Shown: positions 1 through 9,485 of the stretch, in pieces | Layout of the letters: each line of letters starts with the position of its first letter | Position numbering within the stretch: the first letter of the stretch is position 1 | Assembly: GCA_965225705.1 (NCBI GenBank) | Contig: OZ245325.1 | Location: 806,001 to 870,000 of the forward strand | Reading direction: 5' to 3' | Source: G965225705 sp965225705 | Lineage (GTDB): Bacteria; Pseudomonadota; Alphaproteobacteria; Caulobacterales; Maricaulaceae | DNA: 64,000 nucleotides | The notes under the pieces: generated by a model | Database searches by the model: none | What the model saw: only the letters and a program-made list of their open reading frames with translations | What the model was told of the DNA's origin: nothing | Position numbers and translations under genes: made by a program

Positions 1-160
1 ATTTTTTGGGGTAGGCGTGCTCTGGGACTCTGCCTGAGCAGGTAAGTATAAGATCGTACTCAAAAGCATAATACTAAGTATTTTCAGGCAAGTGTTGGGC
101 TTTATATTTTTTAATGTATACATAATCAGGTTCCTAAAATTTTAAAAATATTTTCTAACT

Positions 161-190
161 TTGAGTTTCATTCTTAATATGAGTTAAAAT
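161..190 (+). promoter_or_regulatory. Possible sigma70-type promoter
   Basis: TTGAGT at 161-166 and TAAAAT at 185-190 are separated by 18 bp in a very AT-rich stretch, 41 bp before a small ORF with a good ribosome binding site. The match is moderate and AT-rich DNA gives chance matches. Apart from this and the small ORF I see nothing recognisable in 1-523. Confidence 0.3.
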
Positions 191-230
191 ATAGTACTGT
201 TTCTTTTGCGTCAATCAAGGAACTTTTTTT

Positions 231-449
231 ATGAGGGCACAAGAGAAAACAGAGCTTTTTCAGGTATGGTGGGGCAGGCATTTGAAGACCACATACCATC
301 CCATTTCTGGAGACTATCATATTCAGAAAAAGCTTGTATGGTCTTTCATGTCCTATTATATCGCGTGCCAAAATAGCTTTCAGTTTTCAGAGTTTTGTTG
401 TGCCCTGCACATGATGCTGTTCAGAAGGTATGCCCGGCATCAGGATTAA
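231..449 (+). CDS. Possible small protein of unknown function (72 aa)
   Basis: An open frame starts with ATG eight bases after AAGGA and lies behind a candidate promoter, which is the only support for it. The product is rich in Trp, His, Tyr and Cys, has no clear membrane segment or signal peptide and resembles no family I recognise. Such a composition is also what non-coding DNA gives when translated, and no homologous neighbour argues for it. No convincing terminator follows before the tRNA-Ala gene on the other strand. Treat it as a weak candidate. Confidence 0.22.
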   Translation: MRAQEKTELFQVWWGRHLKTTYHPISGDYHIQKKLVWSFMSYYIACQNSFQFSEFCCALHMMLFRRYARHQD

Positions 450-523
450 TTTTGACAGACATCATCTCCCGGGGGAGGGGAAAGCTGCTGCACGGTTAAT
501 GATGTTTGAGAGTGCAGGGAAAA

Positions 524-599
<76 letters not shown>

Positions 600-620
600 T
601 TAACACAGGGGGTATAAAGA

Positions 621-647
621 GTTTAAAAACAGACTTTCAGGAAAGTC
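621..647 (-). terminator. Rho-independent terminator of the S9 peptidase gene
   Basis: On the minus strand GACTTT-CCTG-AAAGTC forms a 6-bp hairpin with a four-base loop, followed directly by TGTTTTT. It begins 16 bases after the peptidase stop codon and separates that gene from tRNA-Ala. Confidence 0.65.
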
Positions 648-662
648 CTTATAAGGAGAAGA

Positions 663-2954
663 TTAGGGCTGTGCCCCGTTTGTATCTTCATCTTTTTTCT
701 TGTCCCCCTCTTCAAGTTTAATCTTACCTGCTACCCAAAGAGCAAAAGCATATTCGAGGGCTGTTTCTTTAAGGGAGTCAAAACGTCCTGAGGCACCACC
801 ATGTCCTGCCCCCATATTAATTTTGAGGAAGACAGGGGCTGTGCCTGTATGATGAGTTCGAAGTTTGGCGGCCCATTTGGCTGGTTCCCAATAGGTCACC
901 CGTGGATCGGTCAGGCCCCCTGTGATGAAAAGAGCCGGATAAGCCTGTTTTTTGACGTTGTCATAGGGGCTATAGGCTTTAATCGTATCATAATCTTCTG
1001 CACTTTTAAGTGGGTTTCCCCATTCAGGCCATTCCGGTGGGGTGAGAGGCAAACTCTCATCCGACATCGTGTTTAAGGTGTCAACAAAAGGCACAGCGGC
1101 AATAGCCCCGGCAAAAAGATCAGGGGCCTGATTAACGACAGCACCAACGAGTAAACCGCCCGCAGATCCCCCCATAGCAATAAGACGGCCTTTTTGTGTA
1201 TAGCCCTTCTCCACGAGTCCATGACCTGCGGAGATAAAATCGCCAAACGTATTCTGCTTTTTTTTGAGCTTACCATCTGTATACCAGCCATAGCCTTTGG
1301 CCATGCCGCCGCGGATATGGGCTATGGCATAAATAAAGCCTCTGTCCACCAGCGACAGGCGTGAGGTACTAAAATATGCGGGAATAGTAACCCCGTAAGA
1401 CCCATAGCCATAGAGAAGAACAGGGGCAGATCCATCAAGAGGGGTATCTTTATGATAAAGAAGGGTCACAGGAATCTCTGCACCATCCCGGGCAGGCAAA
1501 AACAAGCGTTGCGTGATATAATCAGAAGGGATATGTCCACTTGGCACATCGCGTGTTTTTAAAAGACGTCGTTCCTGTGTGGCCATATTATATTCAAAAA
1601 CCTGATCAGGTGTTGTTGGCGAGGCGTAACTGAACCGCATAAAAGGTGTTTTAAATTCATAATGCCCTTTAAGGCCGAGGTTATAGGCTTCTTCCTCAAA
1701 ATCAATACTGTCTTCTTTATCTGTTGTGAGATCATGGATGACGAGGCGGGGGAGTGCATTTTCACGCTCAAAACGGATAAGACGACCATCATAGGCATCA
1801 AGACCTAAAACAAGTGTGCCCGGACGGTGCGGTGTGAAATCACGCCATTCTTTCCGTGAAGGCTTATCGAGGGGCGCCGTCATGATCTTAAAGTCCTGAG
1901 CTCCGTCTGCATTGGTCAGGATATAAAAGCGATCGCCTATATCCTCGAGGCTATATTCGAGCCCGGTCTCCCGCGGGGAGACAAGAACAGGTGCTGTCTC
2001 AGGCTTATTGGCAGGAATAAGGCGTATTTCGCTCGTGGTATGGTCATTGGCCTGAATGGTCAGAAAATGGCCCGAGGAGGTTTTTCCAAGGCTTACGAAA
2101 AAACCTGGATCAGACTCTTCATAAATAAGACGATCCTTCTCCTGTGTTTCTCCAAGATGGTGGGCATAGACTTTTTCTGTCCTTCCATTTTCATTGCGCC
2201 AGACCCAAAACAAAGTTTTGGAATCTCCGGCCCAGACAAAGTCACCAGAGTTGTTTTTGATATGATCAGGCAAATCTTTGCCAGTTTTCAGATCACGAAT
2301 ACGCAGATCATAATATTCTGAGCCCTTTTTATCAACGGCATAAGCCAGATAGCGATGGTCCGGACTGTGATCTATCCCCCCCAGAGAGAAATAATCACGC
2401 CCTTCAGACTCTTTATCCCCATCAAAAAGAATGTCCTCAGTTCCTGTGACCTGGCGTTGTTCTGCATCCCATTTTTTTCTTCCTAAAATGGGGTACTGAC
2501 CCCCTTTGCGATAGCGGCGATAATAGGCATAAGAACCATCAGGCAGAGGAACAGTAGAATCGTCTTCTTTGATCCGTCCCTTCATTTCTCTGAAAAGTGT
2601 TTCCTGAAGTTTTTTAGCAGGGCCAGAAAAGTGAGCTTCTGTATAAGCATTTTCTGCTTCCAGATATTCCCGTATATCCTGACGTAAAAGGCCCGGATCT
2701 TTAAGAACTTTTTGCCAGTTTTCATCTTTTAACCAGGCATAATCATCTGTGCGTTCCCGCCCAACCTGCTTAATGATTTTGGGAATGCGCCTGGCAAGGG
2801 GGGCAGAAGGCTTCCTTTGAGGTGCAGGAGAAAGTGATGCTGATGGTGGAGGGGTTTTGGTCTTCACGGTATCATCCTGTTTTTGATCGGCTTTTGCCTG
2901 TCCTGTTGTAAGGATCAAGGCAAGACATGCAAGTCTTATTGTCTGTATCATCAT
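663..2954 (-). CDS. ptrB: Exported S9A-family oligopeptidase (oligopeptidase B-like)
   Basis: This is a serine oligopeptidase of the prolyl oligopeptidase S9A family, closest in pattern to oligopeptidase B (protease II), which cuts short peptides after basic residues. The 763-residue protein has an N-terminal beta-propeller and a C-terminal alpha/beta hydrolase domain. The catalytic triad is visible: Ser597 in MGGSAGG, Asp683 in GLTDPR and His718 in AGHGG. Unlike the cytosolic enzyme of about 690 residues in enterobacteria, it begins with a hydrophobic segment of about 22 residues ending in QAKA, followed by a Lys/Pro-rich linker, which suggests export to the periplasm. The start has AAGGTG upstream; the second of two adjacent ATGs may be used. 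The C-terminus is lysine and acid rich. The substrate is inferred. Confidence 0.85.
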   Translation of the reverse strand: MMIQTIRLACLALILTTGQAKADQKQDDTVKTKTPPPSASLSPAPQRKPSAPLARRIPKIIKQVGRERTDDYAWLKDENWQKVLKDPGLLRQDIREYLEAENAYTEAHFSGPAKKLQETLFREMKGRIKEDDSTVPLPDGSYAYYRRYRKGGQYPILGRKKWDAEQRQVTGTEDILFDGDKESEGRDYFSLGGIDHSPDHRYLAYAVDKKGSEYYDLRIRDLKTGKDLPDHIKNNSGDFVWAGDSKTLFWVWRNENGRTEKVYAHHLGETQEKDRLIYEESDPGFFVSLGKTSSGHFLTIQANDHTTSEIRLIPANKPETAPVLVSPRETGLEYSLEDIGDRFYILTNADGAQDFKIMTAPLDKPSRKEWRDFTPHRPGTLVLGLDAYDGRLIRFERENALPRLVIHDLTTDKEDSIDFEEEAYNLGLKGHYEFKTPFMRFSYASPTTPDQVFEYNMATQERRLLKTRDVPSGHIPSDYITQRLFLPARDGAEIPVTLLYHKDTPLDGSAPVLLYGYGSYGVTIPAYFSTSRLSLVDRGFIYAIAHIRGGMAKGYGWYTDGKLKKKQNTFGDFISAGHGLVEKGYTQKGRLIAMGGSAGGLLVGAVVNQAPDLFAGAIAAVPFVDTLNTMSDESLPLTPPEWPEWGNPLKSAEDYDTIKAYSPYDNVKKQAYPALFITGGLTDPRVTYWEPAKWAAKLRTHHTGTAPVFLKINMGAGHGGASGRFDSLKETALEYAFALWVAGKIKLEEGDKKKDEDTNGAQP

Positions 2955-3100
2955 CGTATCACCTTATGGAGAAAGAAGTCGTGTTTTTTTTAACGCTGAG
3001 AGATCATTGGCCATGCCTTAAAACTCTGGAATATGTGTTCAGGAATGCTAAAAAACTTCTGGCTTTATCTACATCACACAGCAAGGGATTAAGCTTTACT

Positions 3101-3703
3101 TCAGGAATTGGGTTTGACGATCATATAAATATGAGAATCTTTGAAGTTTTTTATTGCCCATCCATAGGATCCAAACATACCAAAAAGAGGTTTTGAATCC
3201 GCATTGGTTTCAAGAACTTCACCATCTTTAACCGTGACACTGATTTTGCCATCAATGCTGATGTTAAGTTTTTTAATATCAGCAAGGCTTTTTTCATCAA
3301 GCTCGTTTCCTTTAATCTCGATATTGCCATTTTCCAGACGTTTTATAGAAAAAAAGTCAGATTTTTCAAGGTTAGGAAAAGAAAAAGGGGTATCAAATGA
3401 ACCTTCCTTTTCAAAGTGTGTTTTGTAACGGCCTTTCCCTTTATAGTCAAAGGTTTTATAGCCCGGCTCCTTATTGGCCTGTATGATTTCCTGACCTAAC
3501 TCCTGAGCCTCCTCCTTATTTTCTTTTTTCCCCTGTTGAAGATCTGCGATAAGGGGTCCAAAAGCCAGTGTACCATCATATTTGAAATGATAACCTTCAT
3601 TCCCTTTGATGACGATATCAACATTAAATTTTTCCGGAATAAAACAGGCGGCCAGAGTCAGGGTTAAAAGAACAGTTACGGCATAACCGGGCTTCACAGG
3701 CAC
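3101..3703 (-). CDS. Putative lipoprotein of unknown function (200 aa)
   Basis: The N-terminus has a lysine, a hydrophobic stretch and the lipobox LAAC with Cys20, so the protein is predicted to be lipid-anchored after cleavage by signal peptidase II. The mature part is hydrophilic, rich in Lys, Glu, Gly and Asn and probably mostly beta structure, with phrases such as IKGNEGYHFKYDG and NGNIEIKGNE repeated in style. I do not recognise the family. It lies 146 bp upstream of the exported peptidase on the same strand and could be transcribed with it. Its function cannot be inferred from the sequence. Confidence 0.7.
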   Translation of the reverse strand: MPVKPGYAVTVLLTLTLAACFIPEKFNVDIVIKGNEGYHFKYDGTLAFGPLIADLQQGKKENKEEAQELGQEIIQANKEPGYKTFDYKGKGRYKTHFEKEGSFDTPFSFPNLEKSDFFSIKRLENGNIEIKGNELDEKSLADIKKLNISIDGKISVTVKDGEVLETNADSKPLFGMFGSYGWAIKNFKDSHIYMIVKPNS

Positions 3704-4137
3704 AATGTCTCTCCTTCATGAACTCAGGTGATAGTTTTTCCTGAGTGTTTTTTATTTATGATAAAGTTTATGTTTTTGTTCTGTCAAGATAATAAGCGGG
3801 GAAACTCTTTGCTTTTTCTGAGGTTAAAAACGCTCTGAAGTCTTAAAATTTAGCTTGATTGCTCATATCCTTTTATTTAGTATTTGTTTTTAATTTTTAG
3901 TATTTCTTTTGAGCTCAAATACTGTTGGTTATGTCTCAAAGGGAAATGTTTTTTATGATAAGGTTCTTTCTGCATATCAGCGATATCACAGATTTTTTAA
4001 ATCTTGTGTATGTTGTTGTGACCTTCGCCATAACGTGAACTCTTTTTGCCCGGACGCTGTGGTGTATTTCACACTCCGGATCGTATGTTAGGGAGTGGGA
4101 CCCATATGCCCGGGATCTCTTGAGAAAAGGAAGAGAC
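3704..4137. other. Intergenic region between divergent lipoprotein and gshA genes
   Basis: This 434-bp AT-rich stretch separates two divergent genes and must carry promoters for both, but I cannot assign convincing -35/-10 pairs. CCGGA (4049-4053) can pair with TCCGG (about 4075-4079), with GTGT/ACAC inside, to form a hairpin about 60 bases before gshA. The short open frames here lack coding character. Confidence 0.5.
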
Positions 4138-5493
4138 ATGAACGTCTGTGATAACCCTGTTGAAAACCGTGTTCAGCTTGTGGAAAGGCTTGAGGGGGGG
4201 GCGAAAGAAAAGGCATTCTGGCGCATTGGCACAGAGCATGAAAAAATTCCCTTCCACCTTAAAACATATCAGCCTGTTCCTTATGAAGGGGAGGGGGGAA
4301 TTGAATCTGTTCTAAAAGAATTTCAGGCAAGGTTTTCCTGGTCGCCTGTTTTTGAGGGGGAAATCCTTACAGGGCTTCAGCGTGATGGGGCTTCTGTTTC
4401 TTTAGAGCCCGGGGGACAGTTTGAGCTGTCTGGTGCGCCTTTACAGACTGTGCATGAGACCTGCCGTGAGGTCAGTGCGCATTTACGTGAAGCACGTGGT
4501 GTGGGAGATTCTCTTGGACTTGGGTTTTTGAGCCTTGGTTTTCAGCCAAAATGGCCTCTGGAGTCCATTCCTGTTATGCCCAAGCCCCGCTATCAGATTA
4601 TGCGGGCTTATATGCCAAAAGTGGGGCGTTTGGGGCATCAGATGATGCTGCGATCGGCAACAGTCCAGACCAATCTTGATTTTTCTGATGAAGCGGATAT
4701 GCGCAAAAAATTTCGGGTTGCCCTTGCTCTGCAACCAATAGCGACAGCTCTTTTCGCCAATTCCCCTTTTGCGGAAGGGCGCCCTAATGGCTTTTTGTCT
4801 TACAGATCCTATGTGTGGGGGGATACGGATCCGGATCGCACAGGCATGCTGCCCTTTGTGTTTGAGGATGGTTTTGGTTTTGAGCGTTATGTCGATTATG
4901 CTCTTGACGTACCTATGTACTTTATCCGCCGGGACGGGCATTATCTTGATACAGCTGGTGCCAGTTTCCGTGATTTTCTGGAGGGGCGTCTGCCCCAGAG
5001 ACCGGGGGAAAAGCCTACGCTGTCTGACTGGGATGACCATCTGTCAACCCTGTTCCCTGAGGTACGCCTGAAGACGTTTCTGGAAATGCGCGGTGCTGAT
5101 GCCGGGCGCTGGAACAGACTCTGTGCTTTGCCAGCTTTCTGGGTGGGCCTTTTGTATGACTCTGCTGTTTTGGAAGCGGCCTGGTCTTTAGTGAAAGACT
5201 GGACATGGGAAGAGCGTGAGGCTTTACGACGGGGCGTTCCTGTTCTGGCCCTGAAAACACCTTTTAGGGGAAGATACGTACAGGATCTGGCCAGAGAAGT
5301 TCTGGCTCTCTCACGTGATGGCCTCAAAAACAGGGCCTGCCTGAATGATCAGGGTCGGGATGAGCAGGTTTTTCTCGATGATCTTGAGGTGATGGTGGAG
5401 AAGGGGGAAACTGCGGCGGAGGTTTTGCTGGACTGCTATCACCGAACATGGAAAGGCAGGATTGATCCTGTCTTCAAACACTGTGCCTATTGA
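4138..5493 (+). CDS. gshA: Glutamate-cysteine ligase (plant/proteobacterial type)
   Basis: GshA joins L-glutamate and L-cysteine using ATP, the first and rate-limiting step of glutathione synthesis, in the cytoplasm. The 451-residue product fits the GCS2 family found in alphaproteobacteria and plants (about 450 residues), not the longer enterobacterial class. Family motifs seen are IGTEHEKIPF at residues 30-39, the LEPGGQFELSG strand near residue 90-100 and the RYQIMRAYMP region. The open frame extends 18 bases upstream to a TTG, but the ATG at 4138 sits behind AAAAGGAAGAGAC and fits better. The second enzyme of the pathway, gshB, is at 48509. The gene is transcribed alone. Confidence 0.93.
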   Translation: MNVCDNPVENRVQLVERLEGGAKEKAFWRIGTEHEKIPFHLKTYQPVPYEGEGGIESVLKEFQARFSWSPVFEGEILTGLQRDGASVSLEPGGQFELSGAPLQTVHETCREVSAHLREARGVGDSLGLGFLSLGFQPKWPLESIPVMPKPRYQIMRAYMPKVGRLGHQMMLRSATVQTNLDFSDEADMRKKFRVALALQPIATALFANSPFAEGRPNGFLSYRSYVWGDTDPDRTGMLPFVFEDGFGFERYVDYALDVPMYFIRRDGHYLDTAGASFRDFLEGRLPQRPGEKPTLSDWDDHLSTLFPEVRLKTFLEMRGADAGRWNRLCALPAFWVGLLYDSAVLEAAWSLVKDWTWEEREALRRGVPVLALKTPFRGRYVQDLAREVLALSRDGLKNRACLNDQGRDEQVFLDDLEVMVEKGETAAEVLLDCYHRTWKGRIDPVFKHCAY

Positions 5494-5667
5494 GGGGCGC
5501 CCATTCTTGTGACAGGCCTGTGCTTTTTGTTTTTATTGCATTCCGGGCGGGTATTTTTTAAAAAGAGGCTTAAAGGGGTTTTGCCTGACTTTGAAATTCT
5601 ATGAAGTCTGTAGTGTGGAACCAGACATATCAGTCAAAATTTTTTTTAAAACAGGGGATCTATAACT

Positions 5668-6264
5668 ATGAACAATCTTTTTGATATTTTAAGCAGTGCC
5701 CAAAATGGGCAGGGCCTGGCTGGTCTGGGGCAGAAGCTTGGCCTGAATGAACAACAGATGACAGACCTGGCTCGTCAGGTTCTCCCTGCGTTCTCCAGCG
5801 GATTTAAACGGAATGTACAAAGTGAGGGGGGTGCCGAGTCTCTTGCAAAGGCGCTTGAGACAGGTCACCATCAGCGCTATTATGAAGAAACGGCAAGCCT
5901 TAATGAGGCCCAAACCCGTAAAGAGGGAGAGGCCATTTTAGGTCATGTCTTTGGTGATAAAAGTGTAAGCCGTTCTGTTGCTGCACGGGCTGAGGGTAAT
6001 ACCGGCATTTCTTCTGCCCTTATTAAACAGGCTCTTCCTTATTTGGCGACCATGATTATGGGGGGGCTTTCCCGTCAGGCTTCTTCTGTATCTTCTCAGC
6101 AAATGGGTGGCGGTCTGATAGGGCAGCTTGTGGGGAGCTTTCTGGGGGGTGGAGCCCAATCGGGCTCTGGCTCTCAGTCCGCTCTTCTGTCCATGCTTGA
6201 TGCTGATGGAGATGGATCCGTTGCAGATGATATTTTTGATATCGCCAAAAACTTTATCAAATAA
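5668..6264 (+). CDS. DUF937 family protein (198 aa)
   Basis: The protein belongs by its pattern to the DUF937/YidB-like family: a helical N-terminus with the phrase GLGQKLGLNEQQ, a hydrophobic centre (ALPYLATMIMGGLSRQ) and a Gly/Ser/Gln-rich stretch with GGGLIGQLVGSFLGGG. It ends with DADGDGSVADDIFD, a segment like one calcium-binding EF-hand loop followed by a short helix. No signal peptide is evident. The biological role of the family is not established. It stands alone behind a 174-bp intergenic region and converges with the rRNA methyltransferase gene. Confidence 0.75.
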   Translation: MNNLFDILSSAQNGQGLAGLGQKLGLNEQQMTDLARQVLPAFSSGFKRNVQSEGGAESLAKALETGHHQRYYEETASLNEAQTRKEGEAILGHVFGDKSVSRSVAARAEGNTGISSALIKQALPYLATMIMGGLSRQASSVSSQQMGGGLIGQLVGSFLGGGAQSGSGSQSALLSMLDADGDGSVADDIFDIAKNFIK

Positions 6265-6349
6265 AATCCGGGATAAGCTGAAGGCAAAGGCTGGTGGTGA
6301 GGCATGCCCCTGATTCATATGTGAATCGCCTGCATAAAATGAAGGGGTG

Positions 6350-7192
6350 TCATGTTGAGTGTCCCCGTGATTTTGTGGCCTCATAAAGGGCAATAGCGCC
6401 GGTTGTTGAGACGTTAAGGCTTTCCATATCTGAAGCTATGGGGATAGAGGCCAGATGGTCACACACGGAGCGCACGCCCGGGCGCAGGCCTTTGTCTTCA
6501 GATCCAAGAACAAGAACAGGGCCATGATGGGGATCTGCTGCGTCCTCTAATGCAGAGGTGAGTGTTTGGGGTGCCGTCCCATCCAAACCGATAATGGTGT
6601 AGCCATACTGTTTAAGACTCTCAAGCGTACGTGCAAGATTAACCTCCTGGGCGAAAGGGACATGTTCCACAGCCCCAACGGCGGCTTTGGCACACCCCCC
6701 TGACAGGGGCGGGCTATGGCGTTTCAGCATGATCACAGCACGTGCCCCAAAAGCGGCAGCGGACCGGAAGAGGGCTCCAACATTGTGAGGGTCTGTAATC
6801 ATATCAAGGGCCAGAATGGGGCGTCCCTGCTGATCCGGTGCACAAATTTCCTCAAGATCATAAGGCTCAAGGGGCAGAGCACGTGCGGCCAGACCCTGAT
6901 GGACAGCGCCCGGGGGTAAAAGCTTGCTGAGATCTCTGGCTTCCAGGATGTCACAGGCTCTTTCCCGCACGCTATCTTCTGAGCGTTGTGCATTTTTTGT
7001 GGCATAAAGTGTCAGGATGTGGCGACGTGGGTTAGAAAGTGCTGCCCGTACGGCATGGCGACCCCACAGCCAGACAGTCCTGTCATGAGGCGTTTTTTGA
7101 GATGTATTTTTTTTCTCTCCTTTTTTAAAAAGAGAAGATTGCCTGTTGCGTAAAGAAGAAGAGGTCCTTATATTCCGTTCCCTGGATGTCAT
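6350..7192 (-). CDS. rlmB: TrmH/SpoU-family RNA 2'-O-methyltransferase (RlmB-like)
   Basis: This SPOUT-fold enzyme methylates a ribose 2'-OH using S-adenosylmethionine. RlmB acts on 23S rRNA G2251, which is the likely but unproven target. The N-terminal part carries the substrate-binding pattern LWGRHAVRAALSNP. The C-terminal knot shows the three SPOUT motifs: DMITDPHNVGALFRSAAAFG, VLVLGSEDKGLRP and SDMESLNVSTTGAIALYEA. The open frame extends further but would run into tRNA-Tyr at 7303-7388. The ATG at 7192, behind AGGAAAAAGGTG, is therefore chosen, giving 280 residues. About 35 basic residues precede the conserved domain. Confidence 0.85.
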   Translation of the reverse strand: MTSRERNIRTSSSLRNRQSSLFKKGEKKNTSQKTPHDRTVWLWGRHAVRAALSNPRRHILTLYATKNAQRSEDSVRERACDILEARDLSKLLPPGAVHQGLAARALPLEPYDLEEICAPDQQGRPILALDMITDPHNVGALFRSAAAFGARAVIMLKRHSPPLSGGCAKAAVGAVEHVPFAQEVNLARTLESLKQYGYTIIGLDGTAPQTLTSALEDAADPHHGPVLVLGSEDKGLRPGVRSVCDHLASIPIASDMESLNVSTTGAIALYEATKSRGHST

Positions 7193-7302
7193 AAATCCAC
7201 ACCTTTTTCCTGAATCTGGCTGAGCTTTAGCATGTTTCAGAATAAAAGGGGTGGACTTTTTTATGATAATCTGAAAAAAGCGCCTGAAAGACAAATGTGT
7301 AC

Positions 7303-7388
7303 GGAGAGGTGGCCGAGTGGTTAAAGGCAGCAGACTGTAAATCTGCCGGGGCAACCCTACGCTGGTTCGAATCCAGCCCTCTCCACCA
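7303..7388 (+). tRNA. tRNA-Tyr (anticodon GTA)
   Basis: This 86-nt class II tRNA has acceptor stem GGAGAGG against CCTCTCC, anticodon loop CTGTAAA with anticodon GTA, a long variable arm typical of bacterial tRNA-Tyr, a T arm with GGTTCGAATCC and an encoded CCA. It is followed closely by tRNA-Gly and tuf, as in the tufB transcription unit of many proteobacteria. Confidence 0.96.
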
Positions 7389-7415
7389 TCAGGGTCTTTT
7401 GTGCGTAAGGCACAT

Positions 7416-7489
7416 GCGGGTATAGCTCAGGGGTAGAGCAACAGCCTTCCAAGCTGAAGACGCGGGTTCGATTCCCGCTACCCGCTCCA
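7416..7489 (+). tRNA. tRNA-Gly (anticodon TCC)
   Basis: The 74-nt cloverleaf has acceptor stem GCGGGTA against TACCCGC, anticodon loop CTTCCAA with anticodon TCC reading GGA/GGG, T arm GGTTCGATTCC and an encoded CCA. It lies 27 bases after tRNA-Tyr and 102 bases before tuf and is probably cotranscribed with both. Confidence 0.96.
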
Positions 7490-7591
7490 TTGCCTCTCTC
7501 AACTGCATATTTTGTCTGTGTGCTGTCATGCGGTTGAAAATCAAAGAGGATGTATAATAAAGTTTAAGGTATAAAACGGAGCATAGGCATT

Positions 7592-8784
<1,193 letters not shown>

Positions 8785-8811
8785 ACAACGTGAATACATA
8801 AAAATTCTTTT

Positions 8812-8847
8812 GGGGGCAGGGATAACTCTGCCCCCTTAGTTTTTTCT
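8812..8847 (+). terminator. Rho-independent terminator after tuf
   Basis: GGGGGCAG (8812-8819) pairs perfectly with CTGCCCCC (8828-8835) around an eight-base loop and is followed by a T-rich run from 8836. It ends the tRNA-Tyr/tRNA-Gly/tuf transcript and isolates it from the peptide cassette that follows. Confidence 0.9.
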
Positions 8848-8936
8848 CTCCTTTTTTTTGCTTTTTTATCAGGGAAGCCCATAGCCATTCTAAGTTTCCC
8901 CCATTTTTCTTATTTAATAAAAATATTTTAAATATA

Positions 8937-8966
8937 TTGACACTATATAATATATTTTGTTACAAT
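8937..8966 (+). promoter_or_regulatory. Strong sigma70 promoter of the peptide cassette
   Basis: A perfect TTGACA (8937-8942) and TACAAT (8961-8966) are separated by 18 bp in AT-rich DNA. This is one of the best consensus matches seen in the window. Transcription would begin near 8973, inside the tandem 12-bp repeats, and produce an untranslated leader of about 190 bases before the precursor peptide gene. Confidence 0.75.
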
Positions 8967-8997
8967 CTCCTCATAAATCTCCTCATAAATCTCCTCA
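8967..8997 (+). repeat. Tandem 12-bp repeats at the transcription start
   Basis: CTCCTCATAAAT occurs at 8967-8978 and 8979-8990, and a partial third copy CTCCTCA at 8991-8997. CTCCTC resembles the anti-Shine-Dalgarno end of 16S rRNA, so the transcript could pair with the AAGGAG ribosome binding site at 9151-9156 or with GAAGGAG near 9008. Confidence 0.8.
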
Positions 8998-9000
8998 CCC

Positions 9001-9117
9001 ATGATGGGAAGGAGAAAGCCGGACCTGTTTCTGGCTTATGCAAGAGACGGGTCTTTCACAGAGAGGCTTTGTCTTTGTATTCGTCAAAGCTCACAATTTT
9101 TGAAAAGGGCTTTGTGA
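9001..9117 (+). CDS. Possible leader ORF (38 aa) in the 5' leader of the peptide gene
   Basis: An ATG at 9001 opens a 38-codon frame ending at TGA 9115-9117, within the transcribed leader. The product would be basic and starts MMGRRKPDLF. No ribosome binding site precedes it: the bases before the ATG are pyrimidine-rich. The leader has several complementary segments, such as AAGCC with GGCTT and CAAAGC with GCTTTG, so this stretch may simply be structured RNA. I rate translation as unlikely but possible. Confidence 0.15.
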   Translation: MMGRRKPDLFLAYARDGSFTERLCLCIRQSSQFLKRAL

Positions 9118-9163
9118 TATAAGCAAAACAAAACTCTCTTTATTGTGTATAAGGAGAAAAACC

Positions 9164-9472
9164 ATGCATGCTTTATCTTTTCAAAATACAACAGATCTTA
9201 AAGCTGATTTTGCACCAATATCCCTGACCACACGCACCCCAAAAGGCATGCGGGAGCTGAGCATGGAGGAAATAGACCATGCGAGTGGCGGCATATGGAT
9301 GCGTACTGTACGGTGGGCCAGAAATGCCATAGGGGCTGGGGAGTTTTATAATACGGTAAGGGAAATGGGAGGCTCTTTAGGAGGGGGTATAGACAGTTGG
9401 TCGCGAAGGCATGGAGATATGATGTCTCAGGCCTTTGCAGCAGGTGATACAGCATCAAGCTGGAAATACTAG
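9164..9472 (+). CDS. Putative double-glycine leader peptide (bacteriocin/microcin-like precursor)
   Basis: The 102-residue product contains RELSMEEIDHASGG at residues 30-43, which matches the double-glycine leader of class II microcins and bacteriocins (L-S-x-x-E-I-x-x-x-x-G-G). Such leaders are cut after GG during export by C39-peptidase ABC transporters. The predicted mature peptide has 59 residues, no Cys, nine Gly including GGSLGGG, four Trp and a slight net positive charge. The ATG at 9164 has AAGGAG seven bases upstream. An internal ATG at 9248 would give the classical 15-residue leader but has no well-spaced ribosome binding site. The gene follows a strong promoter and precedes a small membrane protein gene. 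No transporter gene is nearby. Antibacterial function is inferred, not shown. Confidence 0.65.
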   Translation: MHALSFQNTTDLKADFAPISLTTRTPKGMRELSMEEIDHASGGIWMRTVRWARNAIGAGEFYNTVREMGGSLGGGIDSWSRRHGDMMSQAFAAGDTASSWKY

Positions 9473-9485
9473 GTGTAGATCGATT

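Noticed and set aside
2927..3196. Plus-strand frame between the peptidase and lipoprotein genes
   Set aside because: It overlaps both genes on the opposite strand and begins inside the peptidase start region without a ribosome binding site.
3909..4257. Short frames on both strands before gshA
   Set aside because: Composition is atypical for protein, starts lack ribosome binding sites and the frames run into gshA on the opposite strand.
7193..7354. Longer N-terminus for the rRNA methyltransferase
   Set aside because: It would overlap the tRNA-Tyr gene and its promoter region, and the extra residues show no family similarity; the ATG at 7192 has a good ribosome binding site.
8967..8997. Tandem repeats considered as a CRISPR fragment
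   Set aside because: Units are 12 bp with no spacers and no cas genes nearby.
8937..9122. A 61-codon frame with repeated LLINLL, starting at the TTG of the -35 element
   Set aside because: The repeat in the product is just the translated 12-bp DNA repeat, and the start codon lies upstream of the expected transcription start.
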